Below the pieces are notes generated by a model. The model was not told the origin of the DNA, did no database searches, and saw only the letters and a list, made by a program, of their open reading frames with translations. From NCBI GenBank assembly GCA_004554585.1, contig SFLH01000001.1, positions 248,001 to 312,000 on the forward strand: 64,000 bases of DNA, in the 5' to 3' direction. Source of the DNA: Clostridiales bacterium. GTDB lineage: Bacteria; Bacillota; Clostridia; Oscillospirales; Oscillospiraceae. The position numbers and the translations under genes are program-made. This document shows positions 52,125 through 60,081 of this stretch, one piece after another (the first letter of the stretch is position 1; every line of letters begins with the position of its first letter).

Positions 52125-52523
52125 ATGAGATATGAAGGCAAGATCCTGGACATCATCTGCTCTGCAGAGAGCCACATGACCGCAGAACAGATATTTCTCA
52201 CCTTAAAGCAGACGCACTCTTCTGTGGTGCTGGCTACGGTTTACAACAACCTAAACCACCTCTACCAGCAAGGCAGGATCCGCAAAATTAGTGTAGAGGG
52301 CTACCCGGACCGCTACGACAGAAATACCCGCCACGACCATTTGGTCTGCCGGCGCTGCGGCAGTCTTGCGGACATTCATCTCACCGACCTCACCGCGGAC
52401 CTGGAACAGCAGACAGGTTTTTCCATCGAGGGATATGACCTGAAGATTCAATATCTCTGCCCCAAATGCCGCAAAGAAACACAGGCGCCCCCGGCGCCGC
52501 GCAAGTCCACAGACTTGCCATAA
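52125..52523 (+). CDS. Fur-family transcriptional regulator
   Basis: A 132-residue metal-responsive regulator. The winged-helix part has AESHMTAEQIFLTLKQTHSS and VVLATVYNNLNHLYQQGRI. The dimer domain has the HDHLVCRRCG segment and a second CPKC pair, the structural zinc site. RYDRNTRHDHL suggests a PerR- or Zur-like metal site. The N-terminus is short compared with Fur. The weak GGTGAT ribosome site could keep expression low. A 7-1-7 box covers its own promoter. It is followed by a QueD-like gene 26 bases on. Confidence 0.92.
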   Translation: MRYEGKILDIICSAESHMTAEQIFLTLKQTHSSVVLATVYNNLNHLYQQGRIRKISVEGYPDRYDRNTRHDHLVCRRCGSLADIHLTDLTADLEQQTGFSIEGYDLKIQYLCPKCRKETQAPPAPRKSTDLP

Positions 52524-52549
52524 TCACCATTTACAGGGAGGTTTTTTTC

Positions 52550-53116
52550 ATGAGAAGCATCACAACATTGGATCTGCAATATGCCCACAGATTTTACGGC
52601 TTCAAGGGCGAAGCCCAGTATCTCCATGGACACACCGGTGTTTTGACCATCGAAGTGGAAGATACCATCGAACCCGGTGTCAACATGGTCTTTCCCTGCA
52701 ATGAAATTCAGAAAACCGCCTGGAACGTCCTGAAGAACTTTGACCACGCCTTGATTCTGCGGGAGGATGATCCCCTTCTGCCCGCTGTCCTAAAGGTCTA
52801 TGAGGAGCAGGGCATCCGCAACGGCGCGCCGCAGAACCAAATGAAGGGCCCCGCTTTTCAAACGGACCTGGCCACCGCCTATCCAGAATGCAGATTGGTG
52901 GTCACCAAGGAAACTCTGACGGTGGAAGGCATGATCAAAATTGTCTATGACCTCTTGAAAGACCAGCTCAACATCGCCAAAATCACCTTTACCAGCGGCG
53001 TCAACGCCGCCTCGTCAGAGTTTACCACCAAGAATCACATCGACCGATGCCCCTTGTGCGGCATTGCCTTAAACGAACAGGGCGTCTGCCCCAAGTGCGG
53101 CTACCATAAAGGCTGA
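52550..53116 (+). CDS. QueD-like 6-pyruvoyl/6-carboxy-tetrahydropterin synthase with C-terminal zinc ribbon
   Basis: A 188-residue PTPS-fold protein. Zinc ligands are His in YAHRFYGF and the HGHTG pair, with the DH motif in NFDHALILREDD. ECRLVVTKETLTVEGMIKIV and TFTSGVNAASSEF are typical. The last 25 residues add CPLCG...CPKCG, a small zinc ribbon not found in standard QueD. GGGAGG precedes the ATG. Co-transcription with a Fur-type regulator suggests metal- or redox-linked control, perhaps of pterin/deazapurine (queuosine) metabolism. No other que gene is in view, so the exact reaction is uncertain. Confidence 0.85.
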   Translation: MRSITTLDLQYAHRFYGFKGEAQYLHGHTGVLTIEVEDTIEPGVNMVFPCNEIQKTAWNVLKNFDHALILREDDPLLPAVLKVYEEQGIRNGAPQNQMKGPAFQTDLATAYPECRLVVTKETLTVEGMIKIVYDLLKDQLNIAKITFTSGVNAASSEFTTKNHIDRCPLCGIALNEQGVCPKCGYHKG

Positions 53117-53182
53117 TCCTGACAGGACATCCTTTTCATCATTTCTCCTGCTGCGCAGGGAAGAAAACCATTATCCTCTTTG

Positions 53183-53228
53183 AAAGGCGGAAGACCCCCG
53201 GCAAATGCCAGGGGCCTTCCGCCTTTTC
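53183..53228. terminator. Terminator between the QueD-like gene and the phospholipase gene
   Basis: AAAGGCGGAAG and CTTCCGCCTTT enclose a second inner stem (CCCGGCA/TGCCAGGG-like), followed by TTTTC. It is usable from both sides. Confidence 0.85.
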
Positions 53229-53239
53229 TGTGCTGGATC

Positions 53240-54055
53240 TCAAGCGGGAGAGGGAACAGCGCGCGGTGCAAAGGGCTCCTGGTACAACGGGTCCAGCGCC
53301 CCGCCTTCCGCCAAAAAGCGGAGATACTCCGCCATGAGGGCCGCCGCCTTGGGCACCGCCTGCTGATACCGCTCCCACAGCTGCCGGGTGCTTTCCCGGC
53401 AATTGGGGTTCTCCCTTCGGGTCATCAGCAGCCCCCGGAAGTTCTGGTCCTTGCCCGCCAGCTTCATACCGGCCCGAACCAGCAGCCGTGTCCCCCAAAA
53501 AGAGGCGGCCAGCAGGGCGCTGTCCCGGCGCATGCCGGCGATCCCCCGCCGCACCTGGGCGGGGGTAGTCCCCTCGTAGAACGGCGCGATGACGGCCCCA
53601 TTGTCCTGGGAGGGCACCAGCACCCGGGCCGGGCGGCAGCGCAGCGGGTCCTGCCCGTCCCGGCACAAAAGCCAGCGGTCAAGGTCCGTCTCGATCTCGG
53701 TGTGGCTGACCTCGCCTTGGGCGGCCGTTTCCTCCACATAGCCATGACAGTACACATCCAGGACAAAATGGCAGACCGCGCCGCACAGGTAAGCCGCGCC
53801 CGCCATGTCCCCTCCCCGGCGCCGGAGGACCTCTCCGGCCCGCAGAAAGAAGTCCGCCCCCGGCCTTTCGTGGATCTGCGTGCCCAGGCGGTTGACCGGA
53901 TGGGCACCCAGGGGCTTATAATGAAACAGGATATCCGGCCCCTGCAGGCCAATGGCAAACAGCTCGGCTTGCTCCTTGAGCAACTCGGCCTCTGGCTGGG
54001 ACAGCAGCGCCCGCGCTTGCTGCCCCAGGCGGTGGTGGGCGTAGATGGCTGGCAT
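53240..54055 (-). CDS. Zinc-dependent phospholipase C family protein
   Basis: A 271-residue protein of the zinc-dependent phospholipase C/S1-P1 nuclease-like fold. His and Asp metal ligands are visible: YAHHRLGQQA at the N-terminus, LQGPDILFHYKPL, RLGTQIHE, then LCGAVCHFVLDVYCHGYVEE and a GEVSHTEIETDLDRW segment. It has no clear signal peptide, so it may act inside the cell. I place the start at the second ATG, with GGAGGA about seven bases upstream, because the first is too close. Substrates are unknown. Confidence 0.88.
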   Translation of the reverse strand: MPAIYAHHRLGQQARALLSQPEAELLKEQAELFAIGLQGPDILFHYKPLGAHPVNRLGTQIHERPGADFFLRAGEVLRRRGGDMAGAAYLCGAVCHFVLDVYCHGYVEETAAQGEVSHTEIETDLDRWLLCRDGQDPLRCRPARVLVPSQDNGAVIAPFYEGTTPAQVRRGIAGMRRDSALLAASFWGTRLLVRAGMKLAGKDQNFRGLLMTRRENPNCRESTRQLWERYQQAVPKAAALMAEYLRFLAEGGALDPLYQEPFAPRAVPSPA

Positions 54056-54197
54056 GGGCATTCCTCCTCTCTGCGCCTGCGTTTCCCTTCTGGTACTATA
54101 CCACCCTTTTCCTGCGGAAACCAGCTCTTCCGGAGGCCCCGGCCGGGATTTCGGAAAATTCTGGGGCGCTTCCCGCTGTTTTTTGCGGGAATTCTTT

Positions 54198-54245
54198 ACG
54201 AAAGTTTAACGAAAGTTTGACATTTTCTGTCCTTTCCTGTAAAAT
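54198..54245 (+). promoter_or_regulatory. Promoter of the LtaS-type gene with 11-bp direct repeats
   Basis: TTGACA (54217-54222) and TAAAAT (54240-54245) with a 17-base spacer. Two copies of ACGAAAGTTT begin at 54198 and 54209, an 11-base period, with the second running into the -35 box. This is the layout of PhoB/OmpR-type sites. Confidence 0.75.
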
Positions 54246-54327
54246 ACCCTGTAATCCTGCGATGAAATGCAGGTCCGCAACATGCAAAAACCCCGCCCCT
54301 TGACGGGGGATAAAGGTGGATCATACA

Positions 54328-56115
54328 ATGAAAGGACTCTCTGAGTGGAATCTTCCCAAGAAGGGGACCCTGGCCTGGGTGGCTGCCCTGGTGGTGCCAC
54401 CCCTGACCGCGGCCTATCTGATGCAGCTGGCCTACGGCGTGTTCCCCTGGCAGTTCTCTCCTCTGGTCGCCCTGGGCAACGGCGTGTGCTTGGGGGCCCT
54501 GTATTTTCTTCTCTGTGCCCTCACCGGCCGCTGGGTGATCAGCTGTCTGATCCTCCACCTGGCCGCCGGCGTGTGGGGGGCGCTCAACTATTTCGTGGTC
54601 CTCTACCGGGGCACACCGGTGCTCCCCTGGGACCTGACCTTCCTGGGGACGGCAGCAGCGGTCTCCGGCACCTATTCCTTTGCCCCTACCCTGTCCATGA
54701 TCGTGGCCCTGGTCCTTCTGATCGCGGCAGGCGTTTTCCTGGTGATTCGGGCTGGCACCGGCCACATCTCCTCCCTCCGCCGCCGGCTGACTTGCCTGGT
54801 CGCCTGCCTGGCCTGCCTGATCCCGGTGGTCTATCCGCCTATTCTGGGGGTCTTTGGCATCGGCACCAACGTGTGGGACCAGGCCTCGGGCTACCGCTCC
54901 AGTGGCTCCCTGGGCAGCTTCCTGTGCAACGCCACCTTCCTTCAGGTGGAAAAGCCCGCCGGCCTGACCAGCCAGCATCTGGCCAGCCTGCTGCCCCAGG
55001 CGGGGGCGGCGGACTCCAACCCCAACGCCGACTACGAGGGCACCCTGCCCAACATCCTGGTCATCATGAACGAGTCCTGGGCGGATTTTGAGGAGTTCGG
55101 CAACCTGAATCTCACCCAGCCCGCCATGGAATACATCCCCAACCTGGACAACGCCATCTGGGGCCACGCCTACGCCTCCATCTTTGGGGCGGGGACCAGC
55201 TGCAGTGAGTTCGAGTTCCTCACCGGCAACTCCATGGCCTTCCTCCCCTCGGGCAGCAGCGCCTATCAGCAGTACATCAAGGAACCCACCGAGTCCCTGG
55301 CCTGGCTGCTGCGCCAGGCGGGCTACGATACCCTGGCCTTCCACCCCGGCGAGCGCATCTCCTGGCAGCGCGACCAGGCCTATCCTCTGCTGGGCTTTGA
55401 GGAATACCTGTGCGGGGAGGACATGGACGTCCCCCAGGAGATGATCCACGGCTATGTCAGCGACCGCTCGGACTTTGACCAGGTCATCTGGGAGTTTGAG
55501 CACAAAGAGGAGGGCCAGCCCCTGTTCCTCTTCAATGTAACCATCCAGAGCCACGGCGGCTACACCGATGAGAGCTATGCCGCCACCGTGCAGCTGGCCG
55601 ACCAGCCGGGGGTATATCCCCAGGCAGAGCAGTACCTCTCCCTGGTCCGGGAGACCGACCAGGCCTTCCAGAAGCTGGTGGACTATTTCTCCCAGCAGGA
55701 AGAGCCCACCATCATCCTCATGTTTGGCGACCATCAGCCCTCCGTGGAGCAGGAGTTCCTGGACCTGGCCTATGGCGTGACCCAGGACGAGATGACCATG
55801 GAGCAGTACATGGACAAGTATCGGGTGCCTTACGTCATCTGGGCCAACTATCCTCTGCCGGATACGGTCCAGGGTGAGGACGTCAGCCTGAACTTCCTGT
55901 CCCTGGACCTGCTGACCTGCGTGGGGCTGAAGGGGGACAGCTACCTGCAGTTCCTGTCGGAGATGCGCCAGGTCATGCCCGTGGCCACCTTTGTGGGCTA
56001 CAAGGACCCCGAGGGCAACGCCTACAGCCACTGGGAGACCACCGAGTTGACTAGTCTGCTGGAGGACTACCAGTGCGTGCAGTATGAGCGCCTGTTCGGC
56101 ATGGAGGACGAGTGA
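54328..56115 (+). CDS. LTA synthase family sulfatase-fold protein
   Basis: A 595-residue membrane enzyme. About five hydrophobic spans lie in residues 15-175. The extracellular sulfatase domain follows, with metal ligand Glu249 in MNESWADFEE, catalytic Thr290 in GAGTSCSEFEFLTGNS, and GDHQP at 467-471. FNVTIQSHGGYTDESYAATV is also typical. It should transfer glycerol phosphate, or a related group, from lipid to a polymer, as in lipoteichoic acid synthesis or phosphoglycerol decoration. The ATG chosen has AAGGTGG eight bases upstream. It is a single gene with its own promoter, and the repeats upstream hint at two-component control. Confidence 0.92.
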   Translation: MKGLSEWNLPKKGTLAWVAALVVPPLTAAYLMQLAYGVFPWQFSPLVALGNGVCLGALYFLLCALTGRWVISCLILHLAAGVWGALNYFVVLYRGTPVLPWDLTFLGTAAAVSGTYSFAPTLSMIVALVLLIAAGVFLVIRAGTGHISSLRRRLTCLVACLACLIPVVYPPILGVFGIGTNVWDQASGYRSSGSLGSFLCNATFLQVEKPAGLTSQHLASLLPQAGAADSNPNADYEGTLPNILVIMNESWADFEEFGNLNLTQPAMEYIPNLDNAIWGHAYASIFGAGTSCSEFEFLTGNSMAFLPSGSSAYQQYIKEPTESLAWLLRQAGYDTLAFHPGERISWQRDQAYPLLGFEEYLCGEDMDVPQEMIHGYVSDRSDFDQVIWEFEHKEEGQPLFLFNVTIQSHGGYTDESYAATVQLADQPGVYPQAEQYLSLVRETDQAFQKLVDYFSQQEEPTIILMFGDHQPSVEQEFLDLAYGVTQDEMTMEQYMDKYRVPYVIWANYPLPDTVQGEDVSLNFLSLDLLTCVGLKGDSYLQFLSEMRQVMPVATFVGYKDPEGNAYSHWETTELTSLLEDYQCVQYERLFGMEDE

Positions 56116-56146
56116 CCTAGCCCCCTCTTTTCTCGAAAGTTTTCTG

Positions 56147-56192
56147 AACCCCACCCACAGTTCCCTCGCCGGGACCTGTGGGCGGGGTTTTG
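56147..56192 (+). terminator. Terminator after the LtaS-type gene
   Basis: AACCCCACCCACAG and CTGTGGGCGGGGTT around a 15-base loop, followed by TTTTG. Confidence 0.85.
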
Positions 56193-56251
56193 TTCCGCCA
56201 GCCGACTCCACGCCGTATCCCCACCAAACCAGCCTGGGGGAAAGGTCTCTA

Positions 56252-56280
56252 TTGTATTTTCGGGAAATGCCTGTTATAAT
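56252..56280 (+). promoter_or_regulatory. Promoter of the HdeD-like gene
   Basis: TTGTAT and a perfect TATAAT with a 17-base spacer that reads TTTCGGGAAATGCCTGT. A very similar spacer sits in the EFR1 promoter at 60.0 kb. Confidence 0.85.
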
Positions 56281-56472
56281 GGAGTTTTTAGACCCGCGTT
56301 TTTCGGTCAAAGGGCCCCGGCGCCTCATCGTTTTTCTTCCCGCGGCACCCACCTGTAGCGACCTTTCCCCTGTACAGGGCCTCTTTTCCCGCCGGTTTCT
56401 TGGGTGGGCCGCCCATCCCCAGCCGGAGGCTTTCGCCGGAGATCCCACAACAATGGAAAAGGAGAGATCTCG
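56281..56472 (+). other. Long untranslated leader of the HdeD-like gene
   Basis: About 190 bases between the promoter and the start codon. It contains GC-rich self-complementary stretches (for example CCGGAGGCTTTCGCCGG near 56421-56440) and a T-rich patch, but no riboswitch I can name. The length is unusual for this window. Confidence 0.45.
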
Positions 56473-57040
56473 TTGAACACAGCATCCAACAAAGTTTCGA
56501 AGGTGGGCGGCATCATCACCGCCATCTGCCTGATCCTTCTGGGCATTCTCATCTTCACCTTCCCCATTGGCTCCATGGTGCTCTCTACCTGGTTGTTTAC
56601 CGCCGGTGTGGGCATCTACGGCCTCTTCCACATCCTGGCCTACGTTAAGACCCCCGCGGGGCTCCGCAACGGCTGGCAGCTGGCCGGCGGCATCATGGCC
56701 ATCATCCTCTTCTTCATCATGCTTCCGGTGTATGGGGAGATCAAATTCTTCTCCAACCTGGGCGTGATCATGTTCCTACTGGCCTTCTACTCCATCCCCA
56801 ACGGCGTGACCACCCTCACCTCTCTCGGCCATCTCGGCCATGGGCGGCTCTAAGGGGCTGGCCATTTTCTCCGGCATTCTATCCCTGCTGGTGGGCTTCT
56901 TCATGCTCTGCCGTCCCTTCGTGGCCGGCCTGGCGGAGATTTACTTCCTGGCCGTGTGGCTGATCGTCATCGGCATTTCCGTGCTCTGCGCCGCCCTCTC
57001 CCAGGGCAAAGGCCAGGTAGCCAGCACCGAAGTCCTGTAA
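56473..57040 (+). pseudogene. HdeD/DUF308-family membrane protein, frameshifted at a TC repeat
   Basis: A TTG start with AAAAGGAG eight bases upstream opens a frame (NTASNKVSKVGGIITAICLI, then IMAIILFFIMLPVYGEIKFF) that ends at a stop near 56853. The homologous continuation (MGGSKGLAIFSGILSLLVGF then FMLCRPFVAGLAEIYFLAVW) lies in the +1 frame from 56840 to 57040. The break is at TCTCTC (56821-56826); one more TC unit would restore TSLSAISAMGGSKG. The family are six-span membrane proteins linked to acid stress in enterobacteria. A sequencing error, inactivation or phase switching would all fit. Confidence 0.78.
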
Positions 57041-57065
57041 GGCGCCAAACAATCCAAATATCCAA

Positions 57066-57105
57066 AAAGCAGGCCCCATGGAGCGTTCCATGGGGCCTGC
57101 TTTCT
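57066..57105. terminator. Bidirectional terminator
   Basis: AAAGCAGGCCCCATGGA, loop GCGT and its complement, then TTTCTT. It separates the HdeD-like gene from the leftward membrane protein gene. Confidence 0.88.
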
Positions 57106-57118
57106 TGGGCTTATTCGG

Positions 57119-58039
57119 TTATTCCATGGGCTGGGCGGGCCGGTGCTCCGCCTCCTCCATCCTGGCACGGGCAGCCTCCTGGAGGAAGACCATGCCGCCC
57201 AGAGAGGCGTAGGGGGTCACAAAGAAGTTCAGCACCCCATAGCTCAACTGGGCCGCCAGGAACCAGAGAAGGTAGCTCAGGCGGAACAGGAAGAAGGCCT
57301 TCCGTACCCCCCGGGCACTCTGCAGGCCCCGGCGGAAGGTCTGCCCCAGGGTGTACTCCGGATGGGCGCACAAGCAGTAGCGCACCGGCAGAAAGACGCT
57401 GTGCAGCCAGAAGGCAAACAGTCCCGCCGCCACGGCCAGAACCGTTGCTCCCATCTGCAGCAGGGAACTGGCGGTGGTGTAGGCCTGGACCGTAGGGGTG
57501 GTAGTGTAGAACAGGTAGAATAGGTACAGGCTGGGCACCGTGGCCAGGGCGCCCACCGCGCGTACCACCACGCCGAGGACAAATTCCACCACTAAGGCCT
57601 TCCCCAGCCGCCGGGGCTGGCGGAACCACTGGAAAACGTGGTAGACGGTCCGCTGCTGGTCTCCCCGCAGTACGCTCCAATAGCCCTCCATGGCCCCCAG
57701 GCGCAGGGGGGAGAGGATCACAAAGAAGATGGCTCCCACCAGGAAAAAGCGGAAGATCTGCTGATAGGTCAAGGGAATGGCCAGGATCATCTGGGTCAGA
57801 TCCATACGGAAGAGGATGCTCACACCCTCTTGGTTCCAATAGATGCCGCTGACGGTGTCGCCGTACTGGGTCAGGTCCATGAGCCCATAGGTCAGCGTTG
57901 CGCCCAGCAGATAACGCAGGCCGTAACAGGCTACCTCCAACCCCACCAGCAACAGGGTGACCCGTATGCACAGGGGGTGGATCATCAGGCGTTTGGCCAG
58001 GAATTTCATCTCCCGGCGGGAGGGCAGATTCTTTGTCAT
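57119..58039 (-). CDS. DUF975-like multi-pass membrane protein
   Basis: A 306-residue protein with about six hydrophobic segments. The layout resembles clostridial DUF975/integral membrane proteins: an N-terminal cytoplasmic stretch, then LLVGLEVACYGLRYLLGATL, a central SPLRLGAMEGYWSVLRGDQQ loop, and a C-terminal amphipathic region (HPEYTLGQTFRRGLQSARGV). The match to DUF975 is by pattern and only moderate. AAGGAAAGGAT precedes the ATG. It lies 25 bases downstream of the VanW gene, so the two are probably co-transcribed. Function is unknown. Confidence 0.78.
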   Translation of the reverse strand: MTKNLPSRREMKFLAKRLMIHPLCIRVTLLLVGLEVACYGLRYLLGATLTYGLMDLTQYGDTVSGIYWNQEGVSILFRMDLTQMILAIPLTYQQIFRFFLVGAIFFVILSPLRLGAMEGYWSVLRGDQQRTVYHVFQWFRQPRRLGKALVVEFVLGVVVRAVGALATVPSLYLFYLFYTTTPTVQAYTTASSLLQMGATVLAVAAGLFAFWLHSVFLPVRYCLCAHPEYTLGQTFRRGLQSARGVRKAFFLFRLSYLLWFLAAQLSYGVLNFFVTPYASLGGMVFLQEAARARMEEAEHRPAQPME

Positions 58040-58064
58040 ATCCTTTCCTTTCCGCGCGGCCGTA

Positions 58065-59798
58065 TCACAGGCCGTACTGGGCGGCGTCCTCGGGGCTGAC
58101 CAGAACCACTTTGTCCCGGCTGCGGTAGACGCTGGTGCTCTCCAGCTTGGTGTCTTTCAGACGGCCGTTTTCATAGAGATTGCGATAGACCTTTACCGTA
58201 TAGCCGGCGTAGGGGGTCACGCTGACCTTGGTGGAGCCGGCAGGCAGGCTGCTGTCTATCTTGTAGATGGTGTTGTACCCGGTGGTCCCCACCACCTGAT
58301 TGGTCATCTCCACCTGGATGTTGTCACTCTTGGTGCCCAGGATGTTCACCGTCAAGGTGCGCCCGGACACGGTGCCCACCACCTTTATGGGGAAGGGGGT
58401 GTTGTTCTTAAACCGGAAATCCTTCGCGCCGTAGTAGACCGTGGCGTCCATGCCGTCGGGGACGTAGCGGGTGATATAGCCGTGGGGATAGCGCTCCACA
58501 ATCTCCAGGTTGGCCCGCAGGGAGGCCAGGTAAATGGTGGAGGAGCCTTGGCACACCCCACCGCCGGTCTCCTGTACAGTCTCCCCGCCCACGTAGGCGG
58601 GGGCGGGCAGGAACCCTCGGGCGGCGGTCCGCCGGCCCACGGTGCCGTTGTAGGAAAACTCCTCCCCGGGCAGGAGCACCGTGCCGCTGAAATACTTGGC
58701 CGCCAGGCGGATGTTCTCCACCCGGTTGCTGGAGCCGGAAATGTTGGTGGTGCAGGAGCCCAGCACATCCTGATAGAGCTGGGGCGCCAGATCGGCCACG
58801 GTGACCTTGGGCTGGGTGATCTCCAGGGGATAGGCCTCGGCGGCCCCCCAGTCCAGGGCATCAAAGGCCTCCTGGGCCTTCACCGGGTCGAAGGAGATCC
58901 CCGTGTGATCGGTCTGAAAAACCTTGGCGCTCTTGTCAAACTTGGCGTCCTGGACCTCTCGCTGGACCTGGGTGAGGACCTGGTTTAAATCCAAACTCTC
59001 CGGCTGGATCTGTTCCAGCTGGACGGTAAACTGGGGCGCCGCATCTGCCAGGGTCACCATCTCGTCCCGGCCCAGGTAGTCAAACACTTGGGCCTTGATG
59101 GCCTCCCGGTCCACCTTGTTGCCCGGCTGGCCCTTGGTCAGCAGCAGCTCTTTGTCGTTGCTCTCCCAAGCAGGGGCCACCGGCTCCCGGCCCAGAGTCT
59201 GCTCCACCTGGTCCAAGATATCGTCCAAGCTCTCCCCATTCTGGTAACAGGGCAGGACCTGGTTTTCCTTCACCAGGCTCTGGAGATAGACGGCGCCTCT
59301 GGCGGGGAAGGGTAGCGAGTGTCCCACCTGCCAGGCCCGCTCCACAGTAGCGGACAGATCCGTGACCACGCTGGAAAGGGGCACCTGGACCACCATTTCC
59401 TCCCCCTGGGCAGTGGTCACCTGGAAGACTACGCCGCGGCTGTCATCAGGTTCTTGCTGCTGCAAGGCCCTTTCCAGAGTCCGCTGCGCCTGCTGGACAT
59501 TCAGCCCCTCCAAGGAAACCCCGCTGACCGTGACGTTGGGATAAATGGTTCCCTGGCTGCCTATGGCGCACAGGAAAACATAGGACCCCACCAGCAGCGT
59601 CAGCGCAAGGCAGCACAACAACAGCCCCCGGGACTTTCGGCTCAGGATCTTCCCCTTTGGGATGTCTTCCCCACCGGCTGGCAGCGCCGCTTCCTCAGGA
59701 CGAGAGGCCTTTCCTCCGGCGCTCTCCTTGCCTGCCCCCTTCTGGGCGGCCTGGTCGGCATTCTGTTCCAGGTCCTTTCTCTGCTCGTCGCGCTCCAT
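58065..59798 (-). CDS. VanW family protein with peptidoglycan-binding-like repeats
   Basis: A 577-residue envelope protein. A charged cytoplasmic N-terminus and one membrane anchor (LLLCCLALTLLVGSYVFLCA) precede two PG-binding-4-like domains (VTVSGVSLEGLNVQQAQRTL; TDHTGISFDPVKAQEAFDAL). The VanW domain then has CTTNISGSSNRVENIRLAAK, LPGEEFSYNGTVGRRTAARG and GGGVCQGSSTIYLASLRANL. A short beta tail completes it. VanW domains occur in vancomycin-resistance clusters, but the activity is unproven and most clostridial copies are not resistance genes. The ATG follows AAAGGAG. It is the first gene of a leftward pair. Confidence 0.92.
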   Translation of the reverse strand: MERDEQRKDLEQNADQAAQKGAGKESAGGKASRPEEAALPAGGEDIPKGKILSRKSRGLLLCCLALTLLVGSYVFLCAIGSQGTIYPNVTVSGVSLEGLNVQQAQRTLERALQQQEPDDSRGVVFQVTTAQGEEMVVQVPLSSVVTDLSATVERAWQVGHSLPFPARGAVYLQSLVKENQVLPCYQNGESLDDILDQVEQTLGREPVAPAWESNDKELLLTKGQPGNKVDREAIKAQVFDYLGRDEMVTLADAAPQFTVQLEQIQPESLDLNQVLTQVQREVQDAKFDKSAKVFQTDHTGISFDPVKAQEAFDALDWGAAEAYPLEITQPKVTVADLAPQLYQDVLGSCTTNISGSSNRVENIRLAAKYFSGTVLLPGEEFSYNGTVGRRTAARGFLPAPAYVGGETVQETGGGVCQGSSTIYLASLRANLEIVERYPHGYITRYVPDGMDATVYYGAKDFRFKNNTPFPIKVVGTVSGRTLTVNILGTKSDNIQVEMTNQVVGTTGYNTIYKIDSSLPAGSTKVSVTPYAGYTVKVYRNLYENGRLKDTKLESTSVYRSRDKVVLVSPEDAAQYGL

Positions 59799-59924
59799 GG
59801 GCCATCTCCTTTCTCGGCCGCCGGCGGGCCGGGGCCGTTTGCTTCTTACTATTCTATGCCGCTTCCAGCAAAACAGGGCCCAGAGGGCCTCTGGCAAAAA
59901 GTTCCAGTCTTCGACATGGGGTAA

Positions 59925-59963
59925 TTTAGATTATATTATATGGAATCTAAAAGAAAAAATCAA
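59925..59963 (-). promoter_or_regulatory. VanW promoter with inverted repeat
   Basis: Reading leftward, TTGATT (59958-59963) and perfect TATAAT (59935-59940) with a 17-base spacer. TTTAGATT (59925-59932) and AATCTAAA (59944-59951) form an inverted repeat centred on the -10 box, a likely operator. Confidence 0.82.
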
Positions 59964-60006
59964 CACAGGGGGCCTGTGGATTTCCCGCCCTTTTTTCCCC
60001 CTTGTA

Positions 60007-60034
60007 TTTACTTTTTTCGGGAAATCTGTATAAT
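60007..60034 (+). promoter_or_regulatory. Promoter of the EFR1 gene
   Basis: Perfect TATAAT (60029-60034) with TTTACT 16 bases upstream. The spacer contains TTTTCGGGAAATCTG, similar to that of the HdeD-like gene promoter. Confidence 0.75.
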
Positions 60035-60081
60035 GAACGGTAAGAAAAACCAGACCGGTTGCAGAAAGGAGCTTTTCCGTC

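Noticed and set aside
51943..52128. Short plus-strand frame after the Vat-like gene
   Set aside because: It has no ribosome site or recognisable sequence and overlaps the Fur-gene promoter.
52524..52549. preQ1 riboswitch ahead of the QueD-like gene
   Set aside because: The gap is only 26 bases and holds nothing but the ribosome site.
54196..56631. 811-codon open frame on the minus strand
   Set aside because: It is antisense to the LtaS-type gene, crosses its promoter and has Gly/Gln/His-rich composition with no domain pattern.
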